Shown here piece after piece: positions 24,405 to 32,343 of a DNA stretch of 40,882 nucleotides. The first letter of the stretch is position 1. Every line of letters begins with the position of its first letter. Both the position numbers and the translations under genes were made by a program. The notes under the pieces were generated by a model, which was not told where the DNA came from, ran no database searches, and saw only the letters and a program-made list of their open reading frames with translations. The stretch spans positions 75,604 through 116,485 of the forward strand of contig JAPLDY010000175.1 of the NCBI GenBank assembly GCA_026391595.1. The letters run 5' to 3'. This stretch comes from Bacteroidia bacterium (GTDB lineage: Bacteria; Bacteroidota; Bacteroidia; Bacteroidales; VadinHA17).

Positions 24405-24890
24405 ATGACAGTTAAGGAATACAACAGGGCAGTCGATGAATATGCCGATGCTGTTTACCGATTCATCCGCGCCGACCTGCGCGATGATGACAGGGCAAAC
24501 GACATTGTACAGGACAGTTTTGAGAAGCTGTGGAACCATGTTTCTGAAATAGAGTATCCTGTTTCAAAATCATGGCTGTTCTCCACGGCATATCATACAA
24601 TGATCGACATAATCAGAAAAGAAAAAAGGATGACCAGTCTTGAAGAATCAAATGGGATGGAGTTGTTAACTGATTCACAATACACAGATCTTAACGAAAT
24701 ATTGCATGCTGCACTTGAACGGATTCCTGAACAGCAAAGGTCTGCGGTATTGCTGCGGGATTATGAGGGTTACAGCTACAGGGAGATAGGTGATATTACC
24801 GGACTGAGCGAAGCACAGGTAAAGATCAACATATACCGCGGAAGGGTGGCACTGAAGAACTATATAGGCAAAATAGAAACAATTATCTGA
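24405..24890 (+). CDS. ECF-family RNA polymerase sigma factor
   Basis: 161 residues from the ATG at 24405. A longer frame from 24327 starts within the hairpin repeat and spans the promoter, so it is rejected. Region 2 (about 8-75) shows DDDRANDIVQDSFEKLW and the region 2.4 segment SKSWLFSTAYHTMIDIIRKEKR. Region 4 (about 105-155) shows IPEQQRSAVLLRDYEGYSYREIGDITGLSEAQVKINIYRGR. It directs polymerase to envelope or stress genes. Two bases separate it from the membrane-protein gene that follows, probably its anti-sigma partner. Confidence 0.93.
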   Translation: MTVKEYNRAVDEYADAVYRFIRADLRDDDRANDIVQDSFEKLWNHVSEIEYPVSKSWLFSTAYHTMIDIIRKEKRMTSLEESNGMELLTDSQYTDLNEILHAALERIPEQQRSAVLLRDYEGYSYREIGDITGLSEAQVKINIYRGRVALKNYIGKIETII

Positions 24891-24892
24891 CA

Positions 24893-25894
24893 ATGAAGTC
24901 CGATTGGACAAATATGGATGAGACTGAATTTATTGATGGTGTCAGGCTGGAACCTGAAAATGTTTTATTTGCCGGCAAGGATAAGCTCAGGAAGAGTGCA
25001 GCAGATCTGACTGACGAACAAATCGAATATCTTTCTGTTGCTTTCCTTGAAAATGATCTTCCTGCTGATCAGCTCCCGGATCTTCAAGGGAATCTTGAGC
25101 AAAAAAGGGAAAGCCGGATCGTTTTTGATTTAATCCAAAAAACAAAGCTTACTCCGCCTGTTATCTTCTATGAACATAAGAGCTCTCTGAAAAGGCTTAC
25201 TGTAAAACAAAAAGTATTCAGGATGACAACGGCTGGATTAAGCGCGGCAGCTGCGATTACTGTTTTAATATTGAGCTATGTTTTTGTCCCTGGCTTTTTA
25301 CCGGTCAGGAACAACCAGGTTGTCTCTGAAATCATTCAGGAAAACTCGCCGGAAACACTTTTAATAGCAGCAAATAAACCTATAATTGTTCGTTCAGAAA
25401 CTGTTTCAATTGAAACTGATAATATTATACCCGGAATTGATATAAGCCAGACAGCTGAATTCGTGGAAAACACCAGTATGTCTGAAACTATTTCAATGCC
25501 AGATCCTTCCCTGGCAAAGGAGGTAATTACTGTTCTGCCGGTTGCCGCGGTTTTTGTTCCGGGATCAGCAGGAATCGATTATCAGGTTCCACAATTGTCG
25601 CTGATAGCATCTGACAATAATTTTGTTGCTGTTGCCTACGATGACAGCAGGGGCCGTGTAAGAAGGTTCATTGCCAGCGCCTTCCGTGAAAAGATCCTCA
25701 GGGAAAAAACATACTCCGATGGTCCGCTCAGGCCATATGAGATAGCAAAGGGAAGCGTTGCCGGAATAAACAAACTTCTTGGCTGGGATATGGAAATTAA
25801 GGAAACCCAGGATAAGTCGGGTGAGGTGAAATCTGTTTATTTCAGTTCAACACTTCTTTCATTCAATGCACCAGTCAAAAAAACAGATGAGTGA
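24893..25894 (+). CDS. Single-pass membrane protein, candidate anti-sigma factor
   Basis: 333 residues. The cytoplasmic N-terminal part (1-110) is acidic and helical, with no zinc His-x3-Cys-x2-Cys motif. One membrane helix is near 113-135 (TAGLSAAAAITVLILSYVFVPGF). The periplasmic part (136-333) is long and ends in a region near 250-310 with conserved-looking basic helices (RGRVRRFIASAFREKILREK). The sequence matches no family that I can name. The position, 2 bases after an ECF sigma gene, and the topology suggest an anti-sigma factor or co-regulator. Confidence 0.65.
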   Translation: MKSDWTNMDETEFIDGVRLEPENVLFAGKDKLRKSAADLTDEQIEYLSVAFLENDLPADQLPDLQGNLEQKRESRIVFDLIQKTKLTPPVIFYEHKSSLKRLTVKQKVFRMTTAGLSAAAAITVLILSYVFVPGFLPVRNNQVVSEIIQENSPETLLIAANKPIIVRSETVSIETDNIIPGIDISQTAEFVENTSMSETISMPDPSLAKEVITVLPVAAVFVPGSAGIDYQVPQLSLIASDNNFVAVAYDDSRGRVRRFIASAFREKILREKTYSDGPLRPYEIAKGSVAGINKLLGWDMEIKETQDKSGEVKSVYFSSTLLSFNAPVKKTDE

Positions 25895-25952
25895 AGGTAA
25901 CTTTTATCAATGGCTGTACGTCACGGCATTAGAAACAATAAAATTTCAAGCC

Positions 25953-26897
25953 ATGAAAAGAATTATAATAATCTTATTGCTTACAGCATTTATTTCCCAT
26001 GGATTCAGCCAGGTGGTCTCTGCTGAAAATAAAAAACAGGTTGCAGATACAAACGAAACAGCAAGGCTGGCTATAGGGAAGGATTTCCTCTTAATCGAAG
26101 AGACCCCGGAGGCAACAAACCTGAAAATCGGAGAGAGGGGCGTCTCCATTCTTGAATCACTTGAAGGAATGGGGCCGAAGATAGTATTTGAAAATTTCCG
26201 CAAGGATGAAGTTGCATTTAATGAAGAGGAAAAGAAAGAATCCCCGGCCAAGAAAAGAAGCCATTTCAAGGGACATTGGGCCGGTCTTGAAGCAGGATTC
26301 AATAATTATACCCTTGATAATCAAAGACTCACCCTTCCTGACGAAATCAACTATATGACGCTCCACTCAGGTAAATCGCGAAACATCAATCTGAATTTCG
26401 GGCAGCTGAGTATAGGTCTTGGCAGGCATGTTGGATTTGTCACCGGACTGGGAATAGGCTGGAATAATTACAGGTTCGATGGGAATTATAACATACAAAA
26501 GATAGCCGGGATCATAGATAGTCTTGTTCCCGTTCTCGGCCCGGGGGAATCTCTTAAAAAATCAAAGCTTAGTACACTGTACCTGAAGATCCCGTTCCTG
26601 CTTGAATTCCAGATTCCTACCGATCATCACCGTCTCAATATATCTGCCGGACCTGTGGGAGCTATAAAGCTGGGATCATATTCGGTAATGCAGTTCGAGA
26701 ATGACGATAAGATCAGATCTGATGACGATTTTAACCTCAACCTGCTTCGTTATGGAGCCACTGCAAGAATAGGCTATGAAAACTTCAGTATTTATGGAAC
26801 TTATTATTTCACTCCACTGTTTAAAACAAATATGGGTCCCGGAGGCGTAGATTTGTTCCCGTTTGAGCTGGGCATTGCATTTAATATCGACGATTAA
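25953..26897 (+). CDS. Outer-membrane beta-barrel protein of the sigma-factor operon
   Basis: 314 residues from the ATG at 25953, which gives a clean signal peptide (MKRIIIILLLTAFISHGFSQ); the longer frame from 25866 overlaps the preceding gene. After about 80 residues of hydrophilic sequence (EEEKKESPAKKRSHFKGH), the C-terminal part is rich in amphipathic strands with repeated Gly/aromatic pairs (GHWAGLEAGFNNY, GFVTGLGIGWNNYRF, NISAGPVGAIKL, YGATARIGYENFSIYGTYYF), a porin-family barrel. It is likely an envelope target or sensor partner of the sigma/anti-sigma pair. Exact role unknown. Confidence 0.75.
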   Translation: MKRIIIILLLTAFISHGFSQVVSAENKKQVADTNETARLAIGKDFLLIEETPEATNLKIGERGVSILESLEGMGPKIVFENFRKDEVAFNEEEKKESPAKKRSHFKGHWAGLEAGFNNYTLDNQRLTLPDEINYMTLHSGKSRNINLNFGQLSIGLGRHVGFVTGLGIGWNNYRFDGNYNIQKIAGIIDSLVPVLGPGESLKKSKLSTLYLKIPFLLEFQIPTDHHRLNISAGPVGAIKLGSYSVMQFENDDKIRSDDDFNLNLLRYGATARIGYENFSIYGTYYFTPLFKTNMGPGGVDLFPFELGIAFNIDD

Positions 26898-26919
26898 TAA
26901 TTCCCCTTTTGTTTTTTTG

Positions 26920-26949
26920 AACAGAGACGTCCTATTGGGCGTCTCTGTT
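26920..26949. terminator. Strong hairpin after the sigma-factor operon
   Basis: Arms AACAGAGACGTCC (26920-26932) and GGGCGTCTCTGTT (26937-26949) form 13 pairs including one G-U, with a TATT loop, followed by GTTTTGTATATTT. It begins 22 bases after the barrel gene stop. The AGAGACG core recurs in another hairpin at 38529-38555, suggesting a shared repeat family. The thiF-like promoter starts within it. Confidence 0.65.
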
Positions 26950-26963
26950 GTTTTGTATATTTG
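26935..26963 (+). promoter_or_regulatory. Promoter of the ThiF/MoeB-like gene
   Basis: TTG (26935-26937), 18 bases, TATATTTG (26956-26963), an exact -7 box. It overlaps the upstream hairpin. The transcript would start near 26970, which rules out the TTG-initiated frame at 26961 and supports the ATG at 26988. Confidence 0.55.
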
Positions 26964-26987
26964 TGTAATTCAATTAAACATCGTCAG

Positions 26988-27770
26988 ATGCCGGACACTA
27001 TTTTATCCCAGCGTGAAGCGAGGAGGTACAGCAAACAGATCATGATCCCTGAAATAGGGATCAAAGGACAGGAGAAGCTTAAAGAAGCTTCGGTGCTGGT
27101 TATCGGCGCAGGAGGACTTGGATGTCCTGTTCTTCAATATCTTATAGCCGCAGGCACCGGGAAGGTTGGCATTGCCGAATTTGATACGGTAAGTGAAGAA
27201 AACCTTCAGAGACAGATCCTTTATGGTTCAAATGATGTAGGTAAGCTTAAATCAATAATTGCCAGGGACCGGCTTGAACATCTTAATTCGCTTGTCGGAC
27301 TGGAACTCTTTAATATCCGGATTGATGCTTCAAATGCTCTTTCAATATTCAAAGACTTTGATGTTATAGTTGATGCTACTGATAATCTTGAAACCAGGTA
27401 CATAATAAATGATGCATGTGTAGTACTCAACAGGCCGATGGTGCATGGGGCAATTTACAAATTCGAAGGGCAGGTATCAGTTTTCAATTATCTTGGCGGT
27501 CCAACCTACAGGTGCTACAATCCCTTGAATCAGAAAAAAGATTCCAGAAATCCGGCGCCATCCGAAGTTGGAATATTGGGCGTCCTGCCAGGGATTACAG
27601 GAACATATATGGCTAATGAAGTTATCAAGATCATTACCGGAATTGGGAAGGTATTGTGCGGTAAAGTGCTGCTTTTCAATATCTCAGAAAACTCTTTTCA
27701 TATCATGACAGTGAATAATATACCGGAAAATCATAATATCAGTGTGCTAAAAAATCCCCGGAAATCCTAA
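26988..27770 (+). CDS. ThiF/MoeB/HesA-family adenylyltransferase
   Basis: 260 residues. Such E1-like enzymes adenylate the C-terminus of a sulfur-carrier protein (ThiS or MoaD). The ATP-binding GAGGLGCPV (40-48), the RQ of NLQRQILY, and DATDNLETRYIINDACV are present, as is the GVLPGITGTYMANEVIKIITG helix. The zinc-binding cysteines are not: the first pair PCxxC-like motif reads PTYRC, and no C-terminal CxxC is found. No rhodanese domain is fused and no thiamin or molybdopterin gene is adjacent, so the partner is unknown. It is followed 8 bases later by pepE. Confidence 0.85.
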   Translation: MPDTILSQREARRYSKQIMIPEIGIKGQEKLKEASVLVIGAGGLGCPVLQYLIAAGTGKVGIAEFDTVSEENLQRQILYGSNDVGKLKSIIARDRLEHLNSLVGLELFNIRIDASNALSIFKDFDVIVDATDNLETRYIINDACVVLNRPMVHGAIYKFEGQVSVFNYLGGPTYRCYNPLNQKKDSRNPAPSEVGILGVLPGITGTYMANEVIKIITGIGKVLCGKVLLFNISENSFHIMTVNNIPENHNISVLKNPRKS

Positions 27771-27778
27771 CCAATAAT

Positions 27779-28498
27779 ATGGACAAAATGAGACTCCTTC
27801 TTATAAGCAATTCGACAAATCCCGGGGAACCCTACCTCGATTATCCAAAGAATAATATTCGTGAGTTTCTTGGTACCAGTCCGGTAAAAGTCCTGTTTAT
27901 ACCCTATGCCGCGGTAACCTTTTCGTATGATGATTATGAAGCAAAGGTTTCGGAAAGATTCATGGAGATCGGTCATCAAATTAAATCAATACATAATTTT
28001 AACGACCCCGTAAAAGCAGTTATGGAGGCTGAGGCACTGGCTGTCGGGGGCGGCAATACCTGGAAGCTTCTCAAGACAATACTGGATAATGATCTGATCG
28101 AAATTGTAAGGAAGAAAGTCCTGGGCGGAATGCCATACATAGGATGGAGCGCAGGATCAAATGTAGCATGCCCGACGATCATGACCACCAACGATATGCC
28201 GGTCGTGGAGCCCGGTTCATTCAATGCCTTCAATCTTATTCCTTTCCAGATAAATCCTCATTACCTCGATGCCAATCCGGCAGGACATGCCGGGGAGACA
28301 AGGGAACAGCGCATTGAAGAGTTCATTGAAGCAAATCCGGATGTTTATGTAGTTGGCCTCCGTGAAGGCACTATGCTTCGTGTTGAAAACAAGAAAATAG
28401 ATCTCATCGGCCCCCGGAAAGCACGCATCTTTAAAAAAGGATCTCTTCCTTCCGAACTGGATGAAGGAGATGATCTGTCCTTCCTTTTACTGCATTAA
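27779..28498 (+). CDS. pepE: Dipeptidase E (alpha-aspartyl dipeptidase)
   Basis: 239 residues. It is a cytoplasmic serine peptidase of family S51 that cleaves Asp-X dipeptides. The nucleophile is Ser124 in GWSAGSNVACPT and the catalytic His is His161 in INPHYLDANPAGHAGETREQRIEEF; the nucleophile-elbow fold with AVGGGNTWKLL (88-98) is typical. Length equals the E. coli and Salmonella enzyme within a few residues. A second ATG at 27788 is also possible as start. It lies 8 bases after the ThiF-like gene. Confidence 0.95.
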   Translation: MDKMRLLLISNSTNPGEPYLDYPKNNIREFLGTSPVKVLFIPYAAVTFSYDDYEAKVSERFMEIGHQIKSIHNFNDPVKAVMEAEALAVGGGNTWKLLKTILDNDLIEIVRKKVLGGMPYIGWSAGSNVACPTIMTTNDMPVVEPGSFNAFNLIPFQINPHYLDANPAGHAGETREQRIEEFIEANPDVYVVGLREGTMLRVENKKIDLIGPRKARIFKKGSLPSELDEGDDLSFLLLH

Positions 28499-28520
28499 AA
28501 CGGATTTCATTCAAATAAAT

Positions 28521-28528
28521 TAACTTTG
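28521..28528 (+). promoter_or_regulatory. Candidate -7 box of the AsmA-kinase-U32 unit
   Basis: TAACTTTG exactly matches TAnnTTTG, 42 bases before the ATG at 28571. No TTG lies at the expected -33 position. Confidence 0.45.
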
Positions 28529-28570
28529 CCAACCGTTATCCGGCCACTATAAATTAAGCCATAACGGCAT

Positions 28571-31189
28571 ATGAGAGCTTTTTACACAATACTGAAAATA
28601 TTAGCCATTCTTGTTATTATTGTCACTGCTACATTGTTTTTTGGCTCATTTGTGATGCAGGATACAGTAGCCGCTATTATTCTCAGATCACTGAATAAGG
28701 ATATATCCACAAAATACGAATTTGAATCTGTCAGGCTCTCGTACCTGAAAAAATTCCCCAATGCCTCGCTCGACCTGAAAAATGTTCTTGTACACTCATC
28801 TCCGGGATTCGACAAAACTGACTTTGAAGGTATTAATACCGACACTCTCCTGTTTGCAGAATCCGTATCAGTTGAATTCAAAATTACCGATGTTGTCAAA
28901 GGAATTTACGACATAAACAGGATCGGTGTCAGGGACGGACGGATGAATTTGTTTACTGACCTGGCAGGAGCTGTTAACTATGACATAGCTGTTGAAAATG
29001 AGGAGTATACAACATCCGGTGATTTTCTGCTCAATCTCGAAAAAATCAATGTCTCAGGAGTAAAGGCGACTTATAATAATCTGGCTACTCAATTGCTGAT
29101 AAGGGGTTTTATTGATAACGGCCGGATAAAAAGCAGGATATCCGGTGATAATATCGATTTTGCAGCAGAAGGAGGATTGAGAATTGACCTTTTCAGCCTT
29201 TATGATTTCAGTTTATCAAATAGCATCCCTGCAAATATTGACATTAACCTTTTCCGTTCCGGGAAGGGCTACTTATTTAATAAAAGCAACCTGATGCTGG
29301 ATAATTATTTATTTGGACTTTCAGGTTTTATTTCTTCTGATAATGTTCTTGACCTGATAATTACCGGGGAGAATATTGATGTCTCCGGTGTAAAGAATTA
29401 TCTGCCTGAAAAGATCCGTGAAAGGATAGCCGGATACAATCCCTCCGGAGTCATGAACATCAAGGGGAAGATAGCGGGACCTGTTACCACTACAACAAAT
29501 CCGGGGATGCAAATTGACTTTAGTGTCAGGAATGGGAATGTCACTTACGGAGCATCTGCCCTTAACATAAAAGATCTTTCCTTCAGCGGAATGTTTACTA
29601 ACGGTTCCTCGATGGTCCCTGCAACCAGTTCACTGGCAATCAGCAGCGTCAGGGGAACCCTCGGGTCTTCGCAATTTACAGGATCATTGTTGCTTTCCGA
29701 TTTTGATACACTTTACGGGAAGCTTGACCTTAAAGGCAAAGTTATACCGTCGGAAATCAGGGAGTTTTTCAATCTTAAAGATGTGTCTGTTGCTTCGGGG
29801 AGCATTGATCTTGATCTTAAGATGGAAGGTCTCATTCCCGATAAAGAGAAATATTCAGTATCCGATTTTTTCAGCCTCAACCCCGATGCTGACCTTAAAT
29901 TCAATTCATTTAACCTTGGGATCGGGAATGAAAAAGTGCTTGTGAAAGATGTAACCGGACGCCTCATGATTTCTGATACCGTTCATGCCAGCAATCTGAA
30001 GCTCTCCTATAAAGATCAGACTTTTCTGATAAACGGTATTTTCATTAACCTTCCCGGATGGCTTGCAGGGGATCCTGTAGTGCTGAACGGCACAGCTGAG
30101 ATATCATGTGGAAAGCTCATGCCTGAAAAACTGTTCCCTGTATCAGCAGACACCATTTCGGGAAACGAGACTGCATTTCGTTTCCCGTGTGATATAATCA
30201 TGGACCTGAATTTAAAAATCGATCACTTTATTTATAAAACTTTCGAAGCCAATAATATTACGGGCAGGATCAGTTATAAGCCTAGGATCCTTAATTTTAA
30301 AACACTGAAACTATATTCATTGGATGGAATCATCTCTGGCGATGGTTTTGTCGTACAGAATACTGACAAGGCATTCATCAGCAGGGGTAGCTTTGTCTTT
30401 GAAAAAATAGATGTCAAAAAGGCATTTGAATCATTCAAAAATTTCGCACAGACTTTTCTTGTGTCAGAAAATCTTAAAGGAACCCTTACCGGCTCCCTGT
30501 CGCTTCTTCTTCCGATGGATTCCCTTTTTAATCCTGTATATAAATCTATTACCGCAGAAGGAAAGTTTGGCCTTACTGATGGAGCATTGATAAATTTTGG
30601 CCCTGTAAAAGAGCTTTCTTCATTCATTGAATTGTCTGAACTTGAGAACATTAACTTTGATAAGCTTGAAAATGATTTTTTTATAAGAAACAATTTTCTT
30701 TATCTTCCGCAAATGGACGTAAGATCGTCTGCTGCTGATCTTTCAATTAACGGAAAGCACAGTCTCGACAATGAATATGAATATCACGTTAAAATATTGC
30801 TTTCGGAGGCGCTGAGCAGGAAAATCCATAAGCCAAAATCTAATACTACTGAATTCGGAGCAGTTCAGGATGATGGCCTTGGCAGGACATCGCTTCTCTT
30901 GAAGATCGAGGGCAACGGAGAAGATGTTAAAGTCGGCTATGACGTAAAAGCTGCTGGAACCAAGGTTAAAAGCGAGATAAAATCTGAGAGACAAAACCTT
31001 AAAACCATTCTGAATCAGGAATATGGCTGGTATAAGAATGACTCCACGGTGACCAAAACCACAACTCCGGCTTCGAAAAAATTCAGGATAACATGGGATG
31101 AGGCTGATTCATCGAAGGTGCAGCCGGAACTACCTATGGAACAAAAGGAGCCGGGAATAAGGAATATATTCAGGAAGAAAAATGAATAA
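28571..31189 (+). CDS. AsmA-family protein
   Basis: 872 residues. An N-terminal membrane anchor (about 7-30, ILKILAILVIIVTATLFFGSFVM) is followed by a very long beta-rich periplasmic part. The AsmA pattern is visible at the start (SLNKDISTKYEFESVRLSYLKKFPNASLDLKNVLVHS) and in the C-terminal AsmA_2-like region around 620-760 (TLTGSLSLLLPMDSL, FGLTDGALINFGPVKELSSF, NGKHSLDNEYEYHVKILLSEAL). AsmA/TamB-type proteins are thought to form lipid bridges between inner and outer membranes. The C-terminal ~80 residues are charged. The last 8 bases overlap the next gene. Confidence 0.88.
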   Translation: MRAFYTILKILAILVIIVTATLFFGSFVMQDTVAAIILRSLNKDISTKYEFESVRLSYLKKFPNASLDLKNVLVHSSPGFDKTDFEGINTDTLLFAESVSVEFKITDVVKGIYDINRIGVRDGRMNLFTDLAGAVNYDIAVENEEYTTSGDFLLNLEKINVSGVKATYNNLATQLLIRGFIDNGRIKSRISGDNIDFAAEGGLRIDLFSLYDFSLSNSIPANIDINLFRSGKGYLFNKSNLMLDNYLFGLSGFISSDNVLDLIITGENIDVSGVKNYLPEKIRERIAGYNPSGVMNIKGKIAGPVTTTTNPGMQIDFSVRNGNVTYGASALNIKDLSFSGMFTNGSSMVPATSSLAISSVRGTLGSSQFTGSLLLSDFDTLYGKLDLKGKVIPSEIREFFNLKDVSVASGSIDLDLKMEGLIPDKEKYSVSDFFSLNPDADLKFNSFNLGIGNEKVLVKDVTGRLMISDTVHASNLKLSYKDQTFLINGIFINLPGWLAGDPVVLNGTAEISCGKLMPEKLFPVSADTISGNETAFRFPCDIIMDLNLKIDHFIYKTFEANNITGRISYKPRILNFKTLKLYSLDGIISGDGFVVQNTDKAFISRGSFVFEKIDVKKAFESFKNFAQTFLVSENLKGTLTGSLSLLLPMDSLFNPVYKSITAEGKFGLTDGALINFGPVKELSSFIELSELENINFDKLENDFFIRNNFLYLPQMDVRSSAADLSINGKHSLDNEYEYHVKILLSEALSRKIHKPKSNTTEFGAVQDDGLGRTSLLLKIEGNGEDVKVGYDVKAAGTKVKSEIKSERQNLKTILNQEYGWYKNDSTVTKTTTPASKKFRITWDEADSSKVQPELPMEQKEPGIRNIFRKKNE

Positions 31190-32333
31190 CTACCGCCAAA
31201 AGTCTCTCTGGATGCTGTTTCTCTTCCTGTTTGCAATACTTACAGGGCTTGGATCGCTCGTTTATACCCGCTATCTTGTCGATATCCTGAAAGCGGAAGA
31301 GCGGAAGAAGGTTGAACTATGGGCAGAGGCCGAACTTCTGATCATTGCTGCCGATTCAAGCGAGAACATTGAATTCCCTTACTCAATTATTGAAAACAAC
31401 AGTACCGTTCCGGTAATACTTACAGATGGTTCTGACAGGATAATTGCTGCAAAGAATTTTGATGAAACCCGCATGGATGATCCTGAATTTCTTCCTCAGG
31501 CTCTCGAAAAAATGAAGAAGAGGAACAAGCCGATAGTGATTGACCTCGACAGCGGATATCAAAATCTTATCTATTACAGGGATAGTACAATACTTACACA
31601 GCTTACCTACTATCCTTTCGTTCAGCTGGGGATAATATTGCTGTTTATCCTCGTTGCATACCTGGCTTTCAGCTCGTCACGCAAAGCGGCAGATAACCAG
31701 GTCTGGGTAAGCATGTCAAAAGAAACGGCACATCAGCTTGGTACACCAACTTCATCACTTGCAGGATGGGTTGAAATACTCAGCCAGAAATATCCTGATG
31801 TTCCAATTACCAGTGAGATAGCACGCGATGTGGATCGGCTTGAAAAAATAACCGAGAGATTTTCAAGGATCGGCGCGAAACCGGCTATGAATAATGAGAA
31901 TATTGCTGAAATAATTTCCCGCACTATCGACTATCTGAAGAAAAGAACCTCATCAAAAATCAGGTTCAGTTTTGACCCGGGAAAACAGCAACAGGTAATC
32001 ATCCCTGTCAATGCTGCTCTGTTTGAGTGGGTTATCGAAAATATTTCCAAGAACGCCATCGACGCAATGGAAGGGAACGGAGAAATCAGCTATAGGATAC
32101 TTGATTCTGAAAAAAATGTTATTATTGACATTTCCGATACCGGAAAAGGCATTCCCAGCAAGTCTTTCAAGAAAATCTTTAATCCTGGTTATTCGACCAA
32201 GAAGAGAGGATGGGGGCTTGGACTTTCGCTGGCAAAAAGGATCATCGAAGAATTTCATAATGGCCGCATATATGTCAGGAGTTCTGAAATAGGGAAGGGA
32301 TCATGCATAAGGATAGTCATGAATAAGGACTAA
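31182..32333 (+). CDS. Membrane sensor histidine kinase (orphan)
   Basis: 383 residues. Two membrane helices (about 9-28 and 146-163) enclose a ~115-residue periplasmic sensor. The phospho-acceptor is His184 in SKETAHQLGTPTSSLAGW, a variant H box common in Bacteroidota kinases. The N box ENISKNAIDAMEG, G1 DTGKGIP and G2 GWGLGLSLAKRI are intact. No response-regulator gene is adjacent. Translation is coupled to the AsmA-like gene by an 8-base overlap, so it may sense envelope lipid state (inference). Confidence 0.92.
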   Translation: MNNYRQKSLWMLFLFLFAILTGLGSLVYTRYLVDILKAEERKKVELWAEAELLIIAADSSENIEFPYSIIENNSTVPVILTDGSDRIIAAKNFDETRMDDPEFLPQALEKMKKRNKPIVIDLDSGYQNLIYYRDSTILTQLTYYPFVQLGIILLFILVAYLAFSSSRKAADNQVWVSMSKETAHQLGTPTSSLAGWVEILSQKYPDVPITSEIARDVDRLEKITERFSRIGAKPAMNNENIAEIISRTIDYLKKRTSSKIRFSFDPGKQQQVIIPVNAALFEWVIENISKNAIDAMEGNGEISYRILDSEKNVIIDISDTGKGIPSKSFKKIFNPGYSTKKRGWGLGLSLAKRIIEEFHNGRIYVRSSEIGKGSCIRIVMNKD

Positions 32334-32343
32334 GTTGGATGAA

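Noticed and set aside
25866-25952. Extended start for the barrel protein of the sigma operon
   Set aside because: The extension overlaps the preceding gene and would bury the clear signal peptide that begins at 25953.
32339-32341. ATG just upstream of the U32 gene as its start
   Set aside because: It is in a different frame from the U32 coding sequence; the in-frame choices are TTG at 32335 and ATG at 32344.
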